Shown here: piece after piece, positions 44,203 through 51,611 of the stretch
Layout of the letters: the number at the start of each line of letters is the position of its first letter
How positions within the stretch are numbered: the first letter of the stretch is position 1
Source of the DNA: an uncultured Bacteroidia bacterium
GTDB lineage: Bacteria > Bacteroidota > Bacteroidia > J057 > CALDDN01
Direction of reading: 5' to 3'
Assembly (NCBI GenBank): GCA_937936615.1
Contig: CALDDN010000012.1
Location: 1 to 56,982, forward strand
Length of the DNA stretch: 56,982 nucleotides
Notes under the pieces: model-generated
The model's database searches: none
Told to the model about the DNA's origin: nothing
What the model saw: the letters and a program-made list of their open reading frames with translations, nothing else
Program-made: the position numbers and the translations under genes

Positions 44203-44811
44203 TTACTGCCCGCCGATCGGCTGGCGATGGCGGCGGGCCACGAAAAAAATTTCGGTACTCACTTGCCGCGTGCTTTTAGGCCGCACAATATGCACCTCCT
44301 CGAAGTGCTGGCGCAGCATCTGGCGAAAAGCGTTCGACTCGGCGTTGTCGAACATCTTGCACACAAAGTGGCCGCCGCTGCGCAGCACCTGTTGGGCTAT
44401 CCAGAAAGCCTGTTCGCAGAGCTGTACCGACCGCGCCATGTCCGTGCTGCGCACGCCCGTCGTCTTGGGAGCCATATCCGAAAGGACGACATCGTAAGGT
44501 GGCGGAGCAGCAGACTCGTTCAGGCGTTGGGGCCAGCCTGCCTCGTTCAGATCCCCTACCAAAAACGTGCCGTTATTCAGCTTCAGATCGATGGGGGTCA
44601 GATCGATCCCCAGGATGTGGCCCTTGGGGCCTACGATCTGGCTGGCATACTGCGACCACGAGCCGGGGGAGGCTCCCAGGTCCAGCACCCGATAGCCGGC
44701 AGCGAGGATGGCGAACCGTTGCTGGATTTCCTGTAGTTTGTAAACCGAGCGGGCGCGGTAGTCTTCGGCTTTGGCTTTGCGGGCGTAGTAGTCGGAGGGC
44801 TTGTAGGGCAT
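44203..44811 (-). CDS. rlmE: 23S rRNA 2'-O-methyltransferase RlmE (FtsJ)
   Basis: This 202-residue SAM-dependent enzyme methylates U2552 of 23S rRNA. The SAM site is LDLGASPGSWSQ (43-54), and the catalytic K-D-K-E tetrad is readable as Lys25 (RSVYK), Asp112 (SDMAP), Lys152 (FVCKMF) and Glu187 (STEIF). The N-terminal YYARKAKAEDYRARS is also typical. It follows the DUF4258-like lipoprotein gene by 34 bases in the same direction and the gap holds no terminator. Confidence 0.96.
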   Translation of the reverse strand: MPYKPSDYYARKAKAEDYRARSVYKLQEIQQRFAILAAGYRVLDLGASPGSWSQYASQIVGPKGHILGIDLTPIDLKLNNGTFLVGDLNEAGWPQRLNESAAPPPYDVVLSDMAPKTTGVRSTDMARSVQLCEQAFWIAQQVLRSGGHFVCKMFDNAESNAFRQMLRQHFEEVHIVRPKSTRQVSTEIFFVARRHRQPIGGQ

Positions 44812-44845
44812 GTTCGATCCGAGCAGGCCGCTGGCGGCCGCGGGC

Positions 44846-45295
44846 TCAGGGCTTATTTGGGGCGGGCGGTTGGGCCTGATCGCAGTTGCAGGCCTTGCGG
44901 TGGGTATCGAAGACGCGCACCACCTTGGTTACGTCGTCGCAGGCAGCGATCACCAGGTAAAGCTTGTGGTTTTCGGGCAGGCCGTATTCGACCGCATACA
45001 AGGGGCAGGGCTTGCGCTCGAGCCACTTGTTTTTGGTTTTGATCTTACCGTCCTTGATGGCCTGCTTGACGAGCTGGGTGGTGTAGCGGTTGCAGCGCAT
45101 CTGGCAGAAGGCCTTGTACGTGTACTTGATGGGCCGTTCATGCAGGGGCTTGAGGTTGCCCGCCGTGGCGGCGGCATCTTTGGCTTCAGCAGCCGGGGCC
45201 TTGGGCTGCTCGGCTGCTGGTGCTTCCGTTTTCGAGCACGAGGCCAGAGTCAGACTGCTCAGGCAAAGGAGGATATAGAAAGCGATCAATCGCAT
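44846..45295 (-). CDS. Cysteine-rich lipoprotein with DUF4258-like domain
   Basis: The 149-residue protein has a lipoprotein signal (LTLASC, Cys20), a Pro/Ala-rich linker and a small domain from about residue 52. The domain starts YTYKAFCQMRCNRYTTQLVK, which resembles the HAxxRMxxRxI helix of DUF4258, and ends with KLYLVIAACDDVTKVVRVFDTH. Beyond the lipobox it contains six cysteines (64, 68, 97, 119, 136, 138), more than DUF4258 proteins usually have, so disulfides or metal binding in the periplasm is likely. Function unknown. It has a promoter box and precedes rlmE. Confidence 0.78.
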   Translation of the reverse strand: MRLIAFYILLCLSSLTLASCSKTEAPAAEQPKAPAAEAKDAAATAGNLKPLHERPIKYTYKAFCQMRCNRYTTQLVKQAIKDGKIKTKNKWLERKPCPLYAVEYGLPENHKLYLVIAACDDVTKVVRVFDTHRKACNCDQAQPPAPNKP

Positions 45296-45337
45296 GATCT
45301 GTGTTGGTTTCGCAGCAAATGAGATACACTACTCAGG

Positions 45338-45345
45338 CAAATATA
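45338..45345 (-). promoter_or_regulatory. -7 promoter box of the lipoprotein-rlmE unit
   Basis: The minus strand reads TATATTTGC, an exact match, 42 bases before the ATG. Confidence 0.5.
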
Positions 45346-45353
45346 CAGTATTT

Positions 45354-47939
45354 TTAACGCGGCGACCGGTAAAGTTCGCGCAGTCGTTCATTTTTTTCGG
45401 TCAGGGCCAGTTCCTCGAAGAGGGCGGCTACCGACGGCCGTTCCAGGTAGCCCCGCAGCTGCTGCCCCGCTACAAAGCGTACGAGCCACGAGCTGTCGTT
45501 GCGTGCCCGCTCCATCAGCGGTTCGAGCTGGGCATCGGCCGAGCTGTCGCTCAGGGTTTCTGCGTAGTCCTGCAGCAGAAAGAGCCGTTCGTAAGTGCTG
45601 GGCAGGCGGCGCAGCGTTTCGCTGAGGTAGGCCGACGCATCGGGTTCGCGGGCCTGCACCAGGATGCGGGCTACCGTGGCACGCGTTCGGCTGTGCCGCG
45701 AGTCGCGCAGGTTTCGGGCCAGGACCAGCACTTCCCCGGGCTGCCGCTCGTGGAGCAGGCGCAGGGCCTTGAGCGATACGGCATAGCTGCTGTCGTGGAC
45801 GGCCTGCCGCAGCAGTTCCTCCCATCGGGGGCTTTCCGTGGCCTGCTGTTCGAGCAGCTCGAGGGCCAGGTAGCGCAGCAGGGCAGCGGGGTCGCGCCGG
45901 GCCACCGTCCACGACCGTTCGATCAGGCCGGCTGGCACCGCCGCGCTGCTGTCGAAAAAACCTTCAGCATAGGCCAGCTCGCGCAGGGCCTCTTCGGGCT
46001 GGTCGAGCAGGGCCAGCCAGGCCGCCTCCACCGCCGGATCGCTGGCGGCAACTTCGATCAGGTTGCTGCTCGCGGTTTGGGCCGCCAGATACGATTCGTG
46101 CCGCCGCAGCTGGTGGAGCCACCAGCTCAAGGGTTTGCGCTCCTGCCATTGGGCCAGCAGGCTCCGTTCGGGGTCGAGCTCGGCGTTGCGCGGCTCGGCG
46201 GCCAGGGCTACTTCCACCGTCGTATCGGCCCGCTGCAGATCCAGTTCGAGGAGTCGCTCCGTGCCGTTGGCCTGTTCGATGCGCAGGTGCGTGGGCAGGC
46301 GGAAGAGCCGGAAGTCGCGCAGGTCGGGCTGCCGCTGCCGGATGCGTACCTGCAGCACCCCCCGTTCGGCCACCCAGTCGTATTCGACGTGCAGCAGCGG
46401 ATGGCCTTTGTCGAAAAACCACTGGTCGAAAAACCACTTGAGGTCGCGGCCCGTGATTTCCTCGAAGGCCAGACGCAGCTCGTCGGCTTCGACAGGCCGG
46501 AAGGCATGCCGCTGCAAGTAGTAGCGCACCGAGGCCCAGAACGCATCCTCGCCCAGGTGGTGGCGCAGCATGTGCAGGATGCAGCCCCCCTTCTGGTATG
46601 AATGCCGGTCGAACATCTCGTCGGGGTGGCCGTAGTCGTAGCGCACCAGGTGCTTGGGGCTTTCCGACGCTTCGTCGAAGTAAGCCTGCCGGTCGTTGGC
46701 CAGGTGCTTCTGAGCTTCGGCCTGGCCGTACTTGTATTCTTTCCAGAGCACCTCGCCGTAGGTGGCAAACGCTTCGTTGAGGGTGGTGTGGGTCCAGCTC
46801 TCGCACGTTACGTAGTCGCCAAACCAATGGTGCACCAGCTCGTGCGAGATGTATTCCTCTTCGGTGGCATCGAGGTGGGAGCGGGCATCGTGCTGCAGCC
46901 CCTCCATGTGTACGACTGCCGTCGTATTTTCCATCGCCCCCGAGACGAAGTCGCGCACCACGATCTGCGCGTACTTGGGCCAGGGAAAGTCGACCCCGAA
47001 GCGCTCCGAAAAAAAGTCCATCATTTCGGGCGTATTGCCAAAGATAAGGCGGGCATAGGGCTGGTATTCCGGTTCGACGTAGTACTGCACGGGCCGTCCA
47101 CGCCAGCGGTCTTCGACGACAGCAAACCGTCCGCCCGCAATCATGAACAGATAGGGTGCATGGGGCAGGTCCATGCGCCAGGTGTCGGTACGCTCGCCGG
47201 CGCGGGCGGCGGGCTGGCTCTGCGTCAGCACCCCGTTCGAGAGGGTAACGAAGCTGTCGGGCACCGTCAGGCGAATGAGGCTAGTGCTGCGCTCGTTGGG
47301 CTGGTCGAGCGTCGGGAACCAGCACGAAGCCGACTGGGGCTGGCTTTGCGTCCAGAACTGGCGGGGTTTGAAGGGATCGCTGCCGTCGGGATTGATGAAG
47401 TAAAGGCCTTTGTGTTCGGCTGCGGCCTGCCCGGCGCGGGTCTTGAGGCTCTCGGGCTGCGCCACGTAGCGCACCACGACCGTCAGGCTGTCCGTTCGGC
47501 GATAGAGCCGGTCGAGGGCGATATGCAGGCGCAGGCTGTCGTACCGCCAGGGCAGGGGCTGGCGGCCCGTCCGTGTTTCGAGGGCCACCTCATCGATGCG
47601 GAAACCCTTGGCATCGAGTGTGAGCGAATCCTGGCTGAAAAAGTAGGGCCGCAGCCGCAGCCGGGCCGTCCCCGTCAGGGTCTGGGTCGCAAAATCGGGC
47701 CGCAGGTCCAGTTCGGTATGCAGCAAGTCGAATCGCCGTTCGACGCTGCCTATCGGCAGGGTCAGCACTTCGGCTCGCCCGCGCGTCGGGCGCAGGGTGT
47801 CGGCACCTGAGTCGTTCAGCACGGCCCGCCGCAGGACTTCGGCCGGCGGCACGTCCGTACCCGGGCTTACACCCACACCTGCCCGCCGGCTGGCACAACC
47901 CACGACCAAGGCCAGTGCCATCCAGAATAATCGGTTCAT
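45354..47939 (-). CDS. M1-family metallo-aminopeptidase, lipoprotein
   Basis: ATG 47939 opens MNRLFWMALALVVGC, a lipoprotein signal with lipobox Cys15, giving 861 residues. The M1 catalytic domain has the exopeptidase motif GAMEN (334-338) and the zinc site HELVHHWFGDYVT (His366, His370) with the third ligand Glu389 in LNEAFATYGE; the catalytic Tyr region (RHSYQKGG) follows. The N-terminal beta-saddle spans about 65-275. The C-terminal 300 residues look like HEAT-type helical repeats. It would trim N-terminal residues from peptides on the outer or periplasmic face. A box one base off consensus (TACATTTA) lies 20 bases upstream. Confidence 0.95.
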   Translation of the reverse strand: MNRLFWMALALVVGCASRRAGVGVSPGTDVPPAEVLRRAVLNDSGADTLRPTRGRAEVLTLPIGSVERRFDLLHTELDLRPDFATQTLTGTARLRLRPYFFSQDSLTLDAKGFRIDEVALETRTGRQPLPWRYDSLRLHIALDRLYRRTDSLTVVVRYVAQPESLKTRAGQAAAEHKGLYFINPDGSDPFKPRQFWTQSQPQSASCWFPTLDQPNERSTSLIRLTVPDSFVTLSNGVLTQSQPAARAGERTDTWRMDLPHAPYLFMIAGGRFAVVEDRWRGRPVQYYVEPEYQPYARLIFGNTPEMMDFFSERFGVDFPWPKYAQIVVRDFVSGAMENTTAVVHMEGLQHDARSHLDATEEEYISHELVHHWFGDYVTCESWTHTTLNEAFATYGEVLWKEYKYGQAEAQKHLANDRQAYFDEASESPKHLVRYDYGHPDEMFDRHSYQKGGCILHMLRHHLGEDAFWASVRYYLQRHAFRPVEADELRLAFEEITGRDLKWFFDQWFFDKGHPLLHVEYDWVAERGVLQVRIRQRQPDLRDFRLFRLPTHLRIEQANGTERLLELDLQRADTTVEVALAAEPRNAELDPERSLLAQWQERKPLSWWLHQLRRHESYLAAQTASSNLIEVAASDPAVEAAWLALLDQPEEALRELAYAEGFFDSSAAVPAGLIERSWTVARRDPAALLRYLALELLEQQATESPRWEELLRQAVHDSSYAVSLKALRLLHERQPGEVLVLARNLRDSRHSRTRATVARILVQAREPDASAYLSETLRRLPSTYERLFLLQDYAETLSDSSADAQLEPLMERARNDSSWLVRFVAGQQLRGYLERPSVAALFEELALTEKNERLRELYRSPR

Positions 47940-48340
47940 ACGATTCCCTAGTAATAAGTAAATGTACGGATTAGGGCTGCAGCACCTAACGGACGCACGC
48001 CGAAATCTTGAAAGCTGACGACCAACGCCAACCCAGTTGCACCCATCGCCTCCGGATACAAGACTGCTTTCTTTACTCAAATAAAACGCAAATGCAGCTG
48101 TGTTGCAATACGCCGTTTGATTTTTTAAACCTGGGTCATTGCCACCTGTTGGCCTTAAAATTCAAAAAAATAAATCCAATACATGTTCGCAGGCAAAATG
48201 CAATCAGGTGTCCCCGTTTTTTTGAATTTATTTAAGTAACAATAATCAATTTTTATACAAGAATATATACGGTCTGAAGCAATAAATCGAATAAAAGAAC
48301 ACCGCGGTGGCGGTCTCTGCCCTGCCGGCCGTGGCCTGCG
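47940..48340. other. Gene-free AT-rich gap of 401 bases
   Basis: The first 30 bases hold a near-consensus -7 box for the M1 peptidase (TACATTTA on the minus strand, 47959-47966). The stretch from about 48090 to 48300 is AT-rich with no convincing frame: a 75-codon open frame is the longest, without signal, motif or promoter. At 48301-48314 a short ACCGC/GCGGT hairpin with a T-containing downstream on the minus strand may end the propeller lipoprotein transcript. I see no RNA gene I can name. Confidence 0.7.
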
Positions 48341-49264
48341 TTACCGCCGTCCCGACGGAACATGGATATAAAAGCGCATGGCGGCGGGTCGGGCGGGCCA
48401 GTCGCGCGGGGTGCCAGTCTGGCTGCGGTGCAGATCGAGGGGCAGCAGCTGGCCGCCACGCCAGAGCCACGCAATCCCCGAAAAAAAATCGACCCCCAGA
48501 GCCGCCACCGGCCCTACAGCGGGCCAGCGCGTCAGCAGGCTGTCGCGTCGCCAGTCGACCTCGGCCAGCCATTCGCGTTCGTAGAGGCTGCGGGACAGGG
48601 GTGAATAATAGCGGTGCCGCAGATCGGCTGCCTCGGCCAGGCCTATTACCGCTCCCCCGCCCACGTCGACGATGGCCTCGCGCCAGCCACCTGCCGGATC
48701 GGCCAGCTGCACCCGCAGGCGGTAGTTGCGATCCGTGCTCAGGGACAGGGGACGTGCCGGCAGGGTCAGGTCAGCCCGCGGCACCCGTGCCCGCTCGTCG
48801 AGCAGCAGCAGACGCCCCCCCGCCAGCCCGACGGCAATCTGTCCACCTGTGGCGAGGGCTGCCGTGGCCGGTGCATCCACTTCGAGCGTGGCGAGCAGGC
48901 GGTCGGGCCGCTGCCGGTCGCGCAGATCGATGCGGCGGGTGGTGGCGATCAGCAGCAGCCGGTCGCCCGCACAGATCAGGTGGGCGGCGGTGTCGACGGT
49001 TCGGCTGTGCTGGACTTGGCCGCTGCGGGCATCGAGGCGCAGGAGCTGTCCGTCGCGCAGCAGCCAGAGTTCGTCGCCGTTCAAGTCGAAGGCGGTGCAG
49101 GAACCGAGGGCTTCGGCGGGGCTTTCGGGCTGGCGCGGGTCGAAGCGGTGCAGCCCCAAGCTGTCCTGGAGGTAGACCCAGCGGGTATGGGGCACGAAGG
49201 CCTCGTCGTCGTCCCAGCCCGAACAGCCAGCCAGCAGCAGAGCCAGCAGAACCAGCCGCCGCAT
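48341..49264 (-). CDS. Lipoprotein with repeat (beta-propeller-like) character
   Basis: A 307-residue protein with lipobox LLAGC (Cys14). The rest is beta-rich with recurring short strands of the form xLLRLDARSG, RLLLIATTRRIDLRD and GGRLLLLDERAR, as in PQQ/WD-type propellers, although blades are too diverged to count. No catalytic residues are apparent. It starts four bases after the stop of the universal stress protein gene and so shares its promoter. A binding or scaffold role at the membrane is possible; function unknown. Confidence 0.75.
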   Translation of the reverse strand: MRRLVLLALLLAGCSGWDDDEAFVPHTRWVYLQDSLGLHRFDPRQPESPAEALGSCTAFDLNGDELWLLRDGQLLRLDARSGQVQHSRTVDTAAHLICAGDRLLLIATTRRIDLRDRQRPDRLLATLEVDAPATAALATGGQIAVGLAGGRLLLLDERARVPRADLTLPARPLSLSTDRNYRLRVQLADPAGGWREAIVDVGGGAVIGLAEAADLRHRYYSPLSRSLYEREWLAEVDWRRDSLLTRWPAVGPVAALGVDFFSGIAWLWRGGQLLPLDLHRSQTGTPRDWPARPAAMRFYIHVPSGRR

Positions 49265-49268
49265 GGCC

Positions 49269-50129
49269 TCAGCCCTGCTTAAGCTTCAGCGTCATGAGGG
49301 GCAGGGTGATGAACTGCGTGCTCGAGAGTTCCTCGGCGATGCTGCCTTTGATGAGGTGGGCGATACCCGTGCGTCCGTGAGTCATCATCGCGATGAGGTC
49401 GATGTCGTACATCTGGCAGATCTCCCAGATGCCTTCCTCGACCGTCAGGTAGTTGTGGACCACGAGTTTGAGGTGCGCTTCGGGGAACTTGGCCACCAGG
49501 GCATTGAAGCTGTCGTTGGCAAAACGGGTGGTCGAGAAGGTGTCGCGGGTGTTGATCATGCCGATGGTGATTTCAGCCCCGAAGAGCTGGGCAAAGTCGA
49601 TGACTTCGGCCAGAATGGGTGAGACGTCGTCGCTGAAATCGGTGGCAAAGAGGATGCGGCGGATGGGGCGGCCTTCGTAGCCGGTAGGCACCGAGATGAC
49701 GGGGACCGGTGCCGTGCGGATGATGCGCTCGGTGTTGGTACCGATGAGGCCCCCGTGCAGAATACCCGTCGCGCCGCGCGTGCCCACAACAATGAGGTCG
49801 AGTTTGTCCGCTTCGATCTCTTCGTAGAACTTCCAGGGCTGGATGTCGGCGATCAGTTTTTTGTAGACCGTCAGCCCCTGAAGGTAGTCAGAAGCGGCTA
49901 TGCGGTCAAATTCGGCGTTGATTTCCTCGCGGAGCTTGGCTACGGCTACCGTATCGACGGCGTAGGCGATGGTACCGGCTCCCGAGGCGACAGAGTAATA
50001 GGGCTTGTCGTAAGCGTGTACGAGGTAAAGAGCACCCCCGCTGGTGCGGGCCACCTCGGCTGCAAAACGCAGGGCCTTGAGGGAAGTTTCCGAAAAATCG
50101 ATCGGACAGACGATGTGATCCAGTTTCAT
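49269..50129 (-). CDS. Tandem universal stress protein (two UspA domains)
   Basis: The 286-residue protein holds two UspA folds (about 1-148 and 155-283). The first starts HIVCPIDFSETSLKALRFA and has the ATP-binding GTRGATGILHGGLIGTNTERII, ending VPVISVP. The second starts RRILFATDFSDDV and has MMTHGRTGIAHLIKGSIAEEL, with the glycine pattern partly altered. Tandem Usp proteins are common in Bacteroidota and respond to stress. A full promoter lies 74 bases upstream. It is followed by the propeller-like lipoprotein gene. Confidence 0.93.
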   Translation of the reverse strand: MKLDHIVCPIDFSETSLKALRFAAEVARTSGGALYLVHAYDKPYYSVASGAGTIAYAVDTVAVAKLREEINAEFDRIAASDYLQGLTVYKKLIADIQPWKFYEEIEADKLDLIVVGTRGATGILHGGLIGTNTERIIRTAPVPVISVPTGYEGRPIRRILFATDFSDDVSPILAEVIDFAQLFGAEITIGMINTRDTFSTTRFANDSFNALVAKFPEAHLKLVVHNYLTVEEGIWEICQMYDIDLIAMMTHGRTGIAHLIKGSIAEELSSTQFITLPLMTLKLKQG

Positions 50130-50203
50130 GGCGGAATCGGGATGGATGGTGTTTACTGGCCAGAAGCCGCCAACCCCTCGGGGGTGAGCTGGGCTTCAGC
50201 TTT

Positions 50204-50235
50204 CAAATATACGGTAATTGGCGCGGGGGGTACAA
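50204..50235 (-). promoter_or_regulatory. Promoter of the universal stress protein gene
   Basis: The minus strand has TTG, 21 bases, then TATATTTG (50204-50211), both close to the Bacteroidota consensus. The predicted leader is about 70 bases. Confidence 0.7.
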
Positions 50236-50406
50236 GCGGCCGAGTCGGGGCTGACGATCGGAGCCGGAACCGTAGCAAGCTGCCAGACGATTTTAGCTTG
50301 ATCGATTTAGCTCGATCGATCCAATGCCCCAAGAGCAAGGCAGCCGGTACGCGATGCTGGCGGCCGGCTGCACTCGGATCAAGTTGGAATGGGGCGGTCG
50401 TCTGGC

Positions 50407-50766
50407 TCAGGCCGAGAACGAGGTGCCGCAGCCGCAGGTGCTTTTAGCGTTCGGATTCTGGAAAACAAAGCCCCGGGCGTTGAGGCCATCTTCGAATTCG
50501 ATGTGCATGCCGTGCAGGTAGAGTTCGTGGCGCGGGTCGAGTACGATTTCGACCCCGCCGATCGTGAAATGCTGGTCGGCAGGGGTAGCCGCGTCGTATT
50601 CCAGAACATAGCTCAGGCCCGAACAGCCGCCGCCCTTGACGCCTACCCGCAGGTAGGGTTTGTCGGCAGTGGCTTCGGTCGACTGGAGTTTGCGCAGTTC
50701 GGCCAGTGCCCGCTCGCTGAAGGTGATGGGCGCGGTGGTGGTTGCAGATGGGGTCGATTGGGTCAT
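50407..50766 (-). CDS. A-type iron-sulfur carrier (IscA/ErpA/SufA family)
   Basis: ATG 50766 gives 119 residues. The three cluster ligands are present: Cys48 in KGGGCSGL, and Cys111 and Cys113 in STCGCGTSF. The HesB-fold strands VGVKGGGC, VEIVLDP and GARGF-like NARGFVFQNPNA match the family. Such proteins hand Fe-S clusters to apoproteins in the cytosol; which of the three names applies cannot be decided. The upstream gene overlaps nothing but is 80 bases away. An imperfect box (TAGATTTA) lies upstream. Confidence 0.93.
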   Translation of the reverse strand: MTQSTPSATTTAPITFSERALAELRKLQSTEATADKPYLRVGVKGGGCSGLSYVLEYDAATPADQHFTIGGVEIVLDPRHELYLHGMHIEFEDGLNARGFVFQNPNAKSTCGCGTSFSA

Positions 50767-50846
50767 GGCTGGCAGGTGATTGGGTGGCGAATGGCGGCAG
50801 GCTGTTCGCCTTTTTTTTCCTAAAAATCTTAAATCTATATTTTTAT

Positions 50847-51434
50847 TCATTCTAAACCAAAAACGGGGGCCGACTGTTCCGCGCAGGCAGTCGGCCAGGG
50901 ACCTGAACAGGGAATTTGGTCGGGGCAGGGAGGCAGGTCGTCGGCCAGTTGCAGTTCGAGGTCGAGGCTCAGGATGGCCCAGCGTCCGGCGTGGAAGGCT
51001 TCGGGCAGGGGGGCGTCGGGGCCGCGTTCGAGGCGGAAGGCGCGGATGGGGTCGATCTCGGCGGCCAGCAGCCGCAGCTCGGCTCCCCTGAAATCGTGGA
51101 GGCGGCGGCGCAGCCAGCGTTCGAGTGCCAGCGGGTCGGTGCAGGGGGCCAGAGCCACCAGACGTAGGGGCAGGTGCAGGTGCTCGAGGGCCGGGGTGCA
51201 GGCACGTATCGGCTCGGCGGCTCGGTAGCGCAGGGGACTGCGCAGCCTGACGTAGAAGTAGGGGCCGTGGTGGTCGGCGGGGCCGACTTCCCGAGCTTCG
51301 GCCCCATCCCAGGTCCAGATGCGGTAGCCGTCGTCGGCACGGGCGGGAGCGTAGCCGCGCTCGAAGCAGGAAGGGGGGGCCAGCAGGTGGTCGCGCAGGG
51401 CGGTCAGGGTCTGACGCAGGGGTGTCGGGGACAT
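50847..51434 (-). CDS. Unknown soluble protein, 195 residues
   Basis: It begins at ATG 51434 with a promoter box 20 bases upstream. The sequence has no signal peptide or membrane segment. It contains TALRDHLLAPPSCFERGYAP, an FYVRLRSPLRYR strand, ALAPCTDPLALERWLRRRL, and a C-terminal SLDLELQLADDLPPCPDQIP, followed by a Cys/Pro-rich tail. I do not recognise a family. A faint resemblance to small phage-tail or terminator-like proteins was considered, but no phage gene surrounds it. GC and codon use match the neighbours. Confidence 0.65.
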   Translation of the reverse strand: MSPTPLRQTLTALRDHLLAPPSCFERGYAPARADDGYRIWTWDGAEAREVGPADHHGPYFYVRLRSPLRYRAAEPIRACTPALEHLHLPLRLVALAPCTDPLALERWLRRRLHDFRGAELRLLAAEIDPIRAFRLERGPDAPLPEAFHAGRWAILSLDLELQLADDLPPCPDQIPCSGPWPTACAEQSAPVFGLE

Positions 51435-51454
51435 GGCGTTTGCAGAGTCTGGGG

Positions 51455-51462
51455 CAAAGCTA
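51455..51462 (-). promoter_or_regulatory. -7 promoter box of the 195-residue unknown gene
   Basis: The minus strand reads TAGCTTTGC, an exact match, 20 bases before the ATG. Confidence 0.5.
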
Positions 51463-51611
51463 GGAGCCAGAAGAGCGTTCGGGGGCAGGGGCCGGCCAAG
51501 TAGTACAGCTTGCTGGTGGCGGTAGCGTTGCCGGCGGCGGCTCCATGAAGAAACGAACGGAAGAAACCTTCAGAAGGGTCGGCTTGTTTCGTGTTCGACC
51601 TGACTGTGCCC

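Noticed and set aside
48008-48235. A 75-codon open frame in the AT-rich gap
   Set aside because: No signal, motif, promoter or family likeness; composition is that of non-coding DNA.
50295-50325. GATCGA/TCGATC inverted repeat downstream of the IscA-type gene
   Set aside because: The stem is 6 bp without a T-run, and the motif is a simple repeat of GATC; not enough for a terminator or operator.
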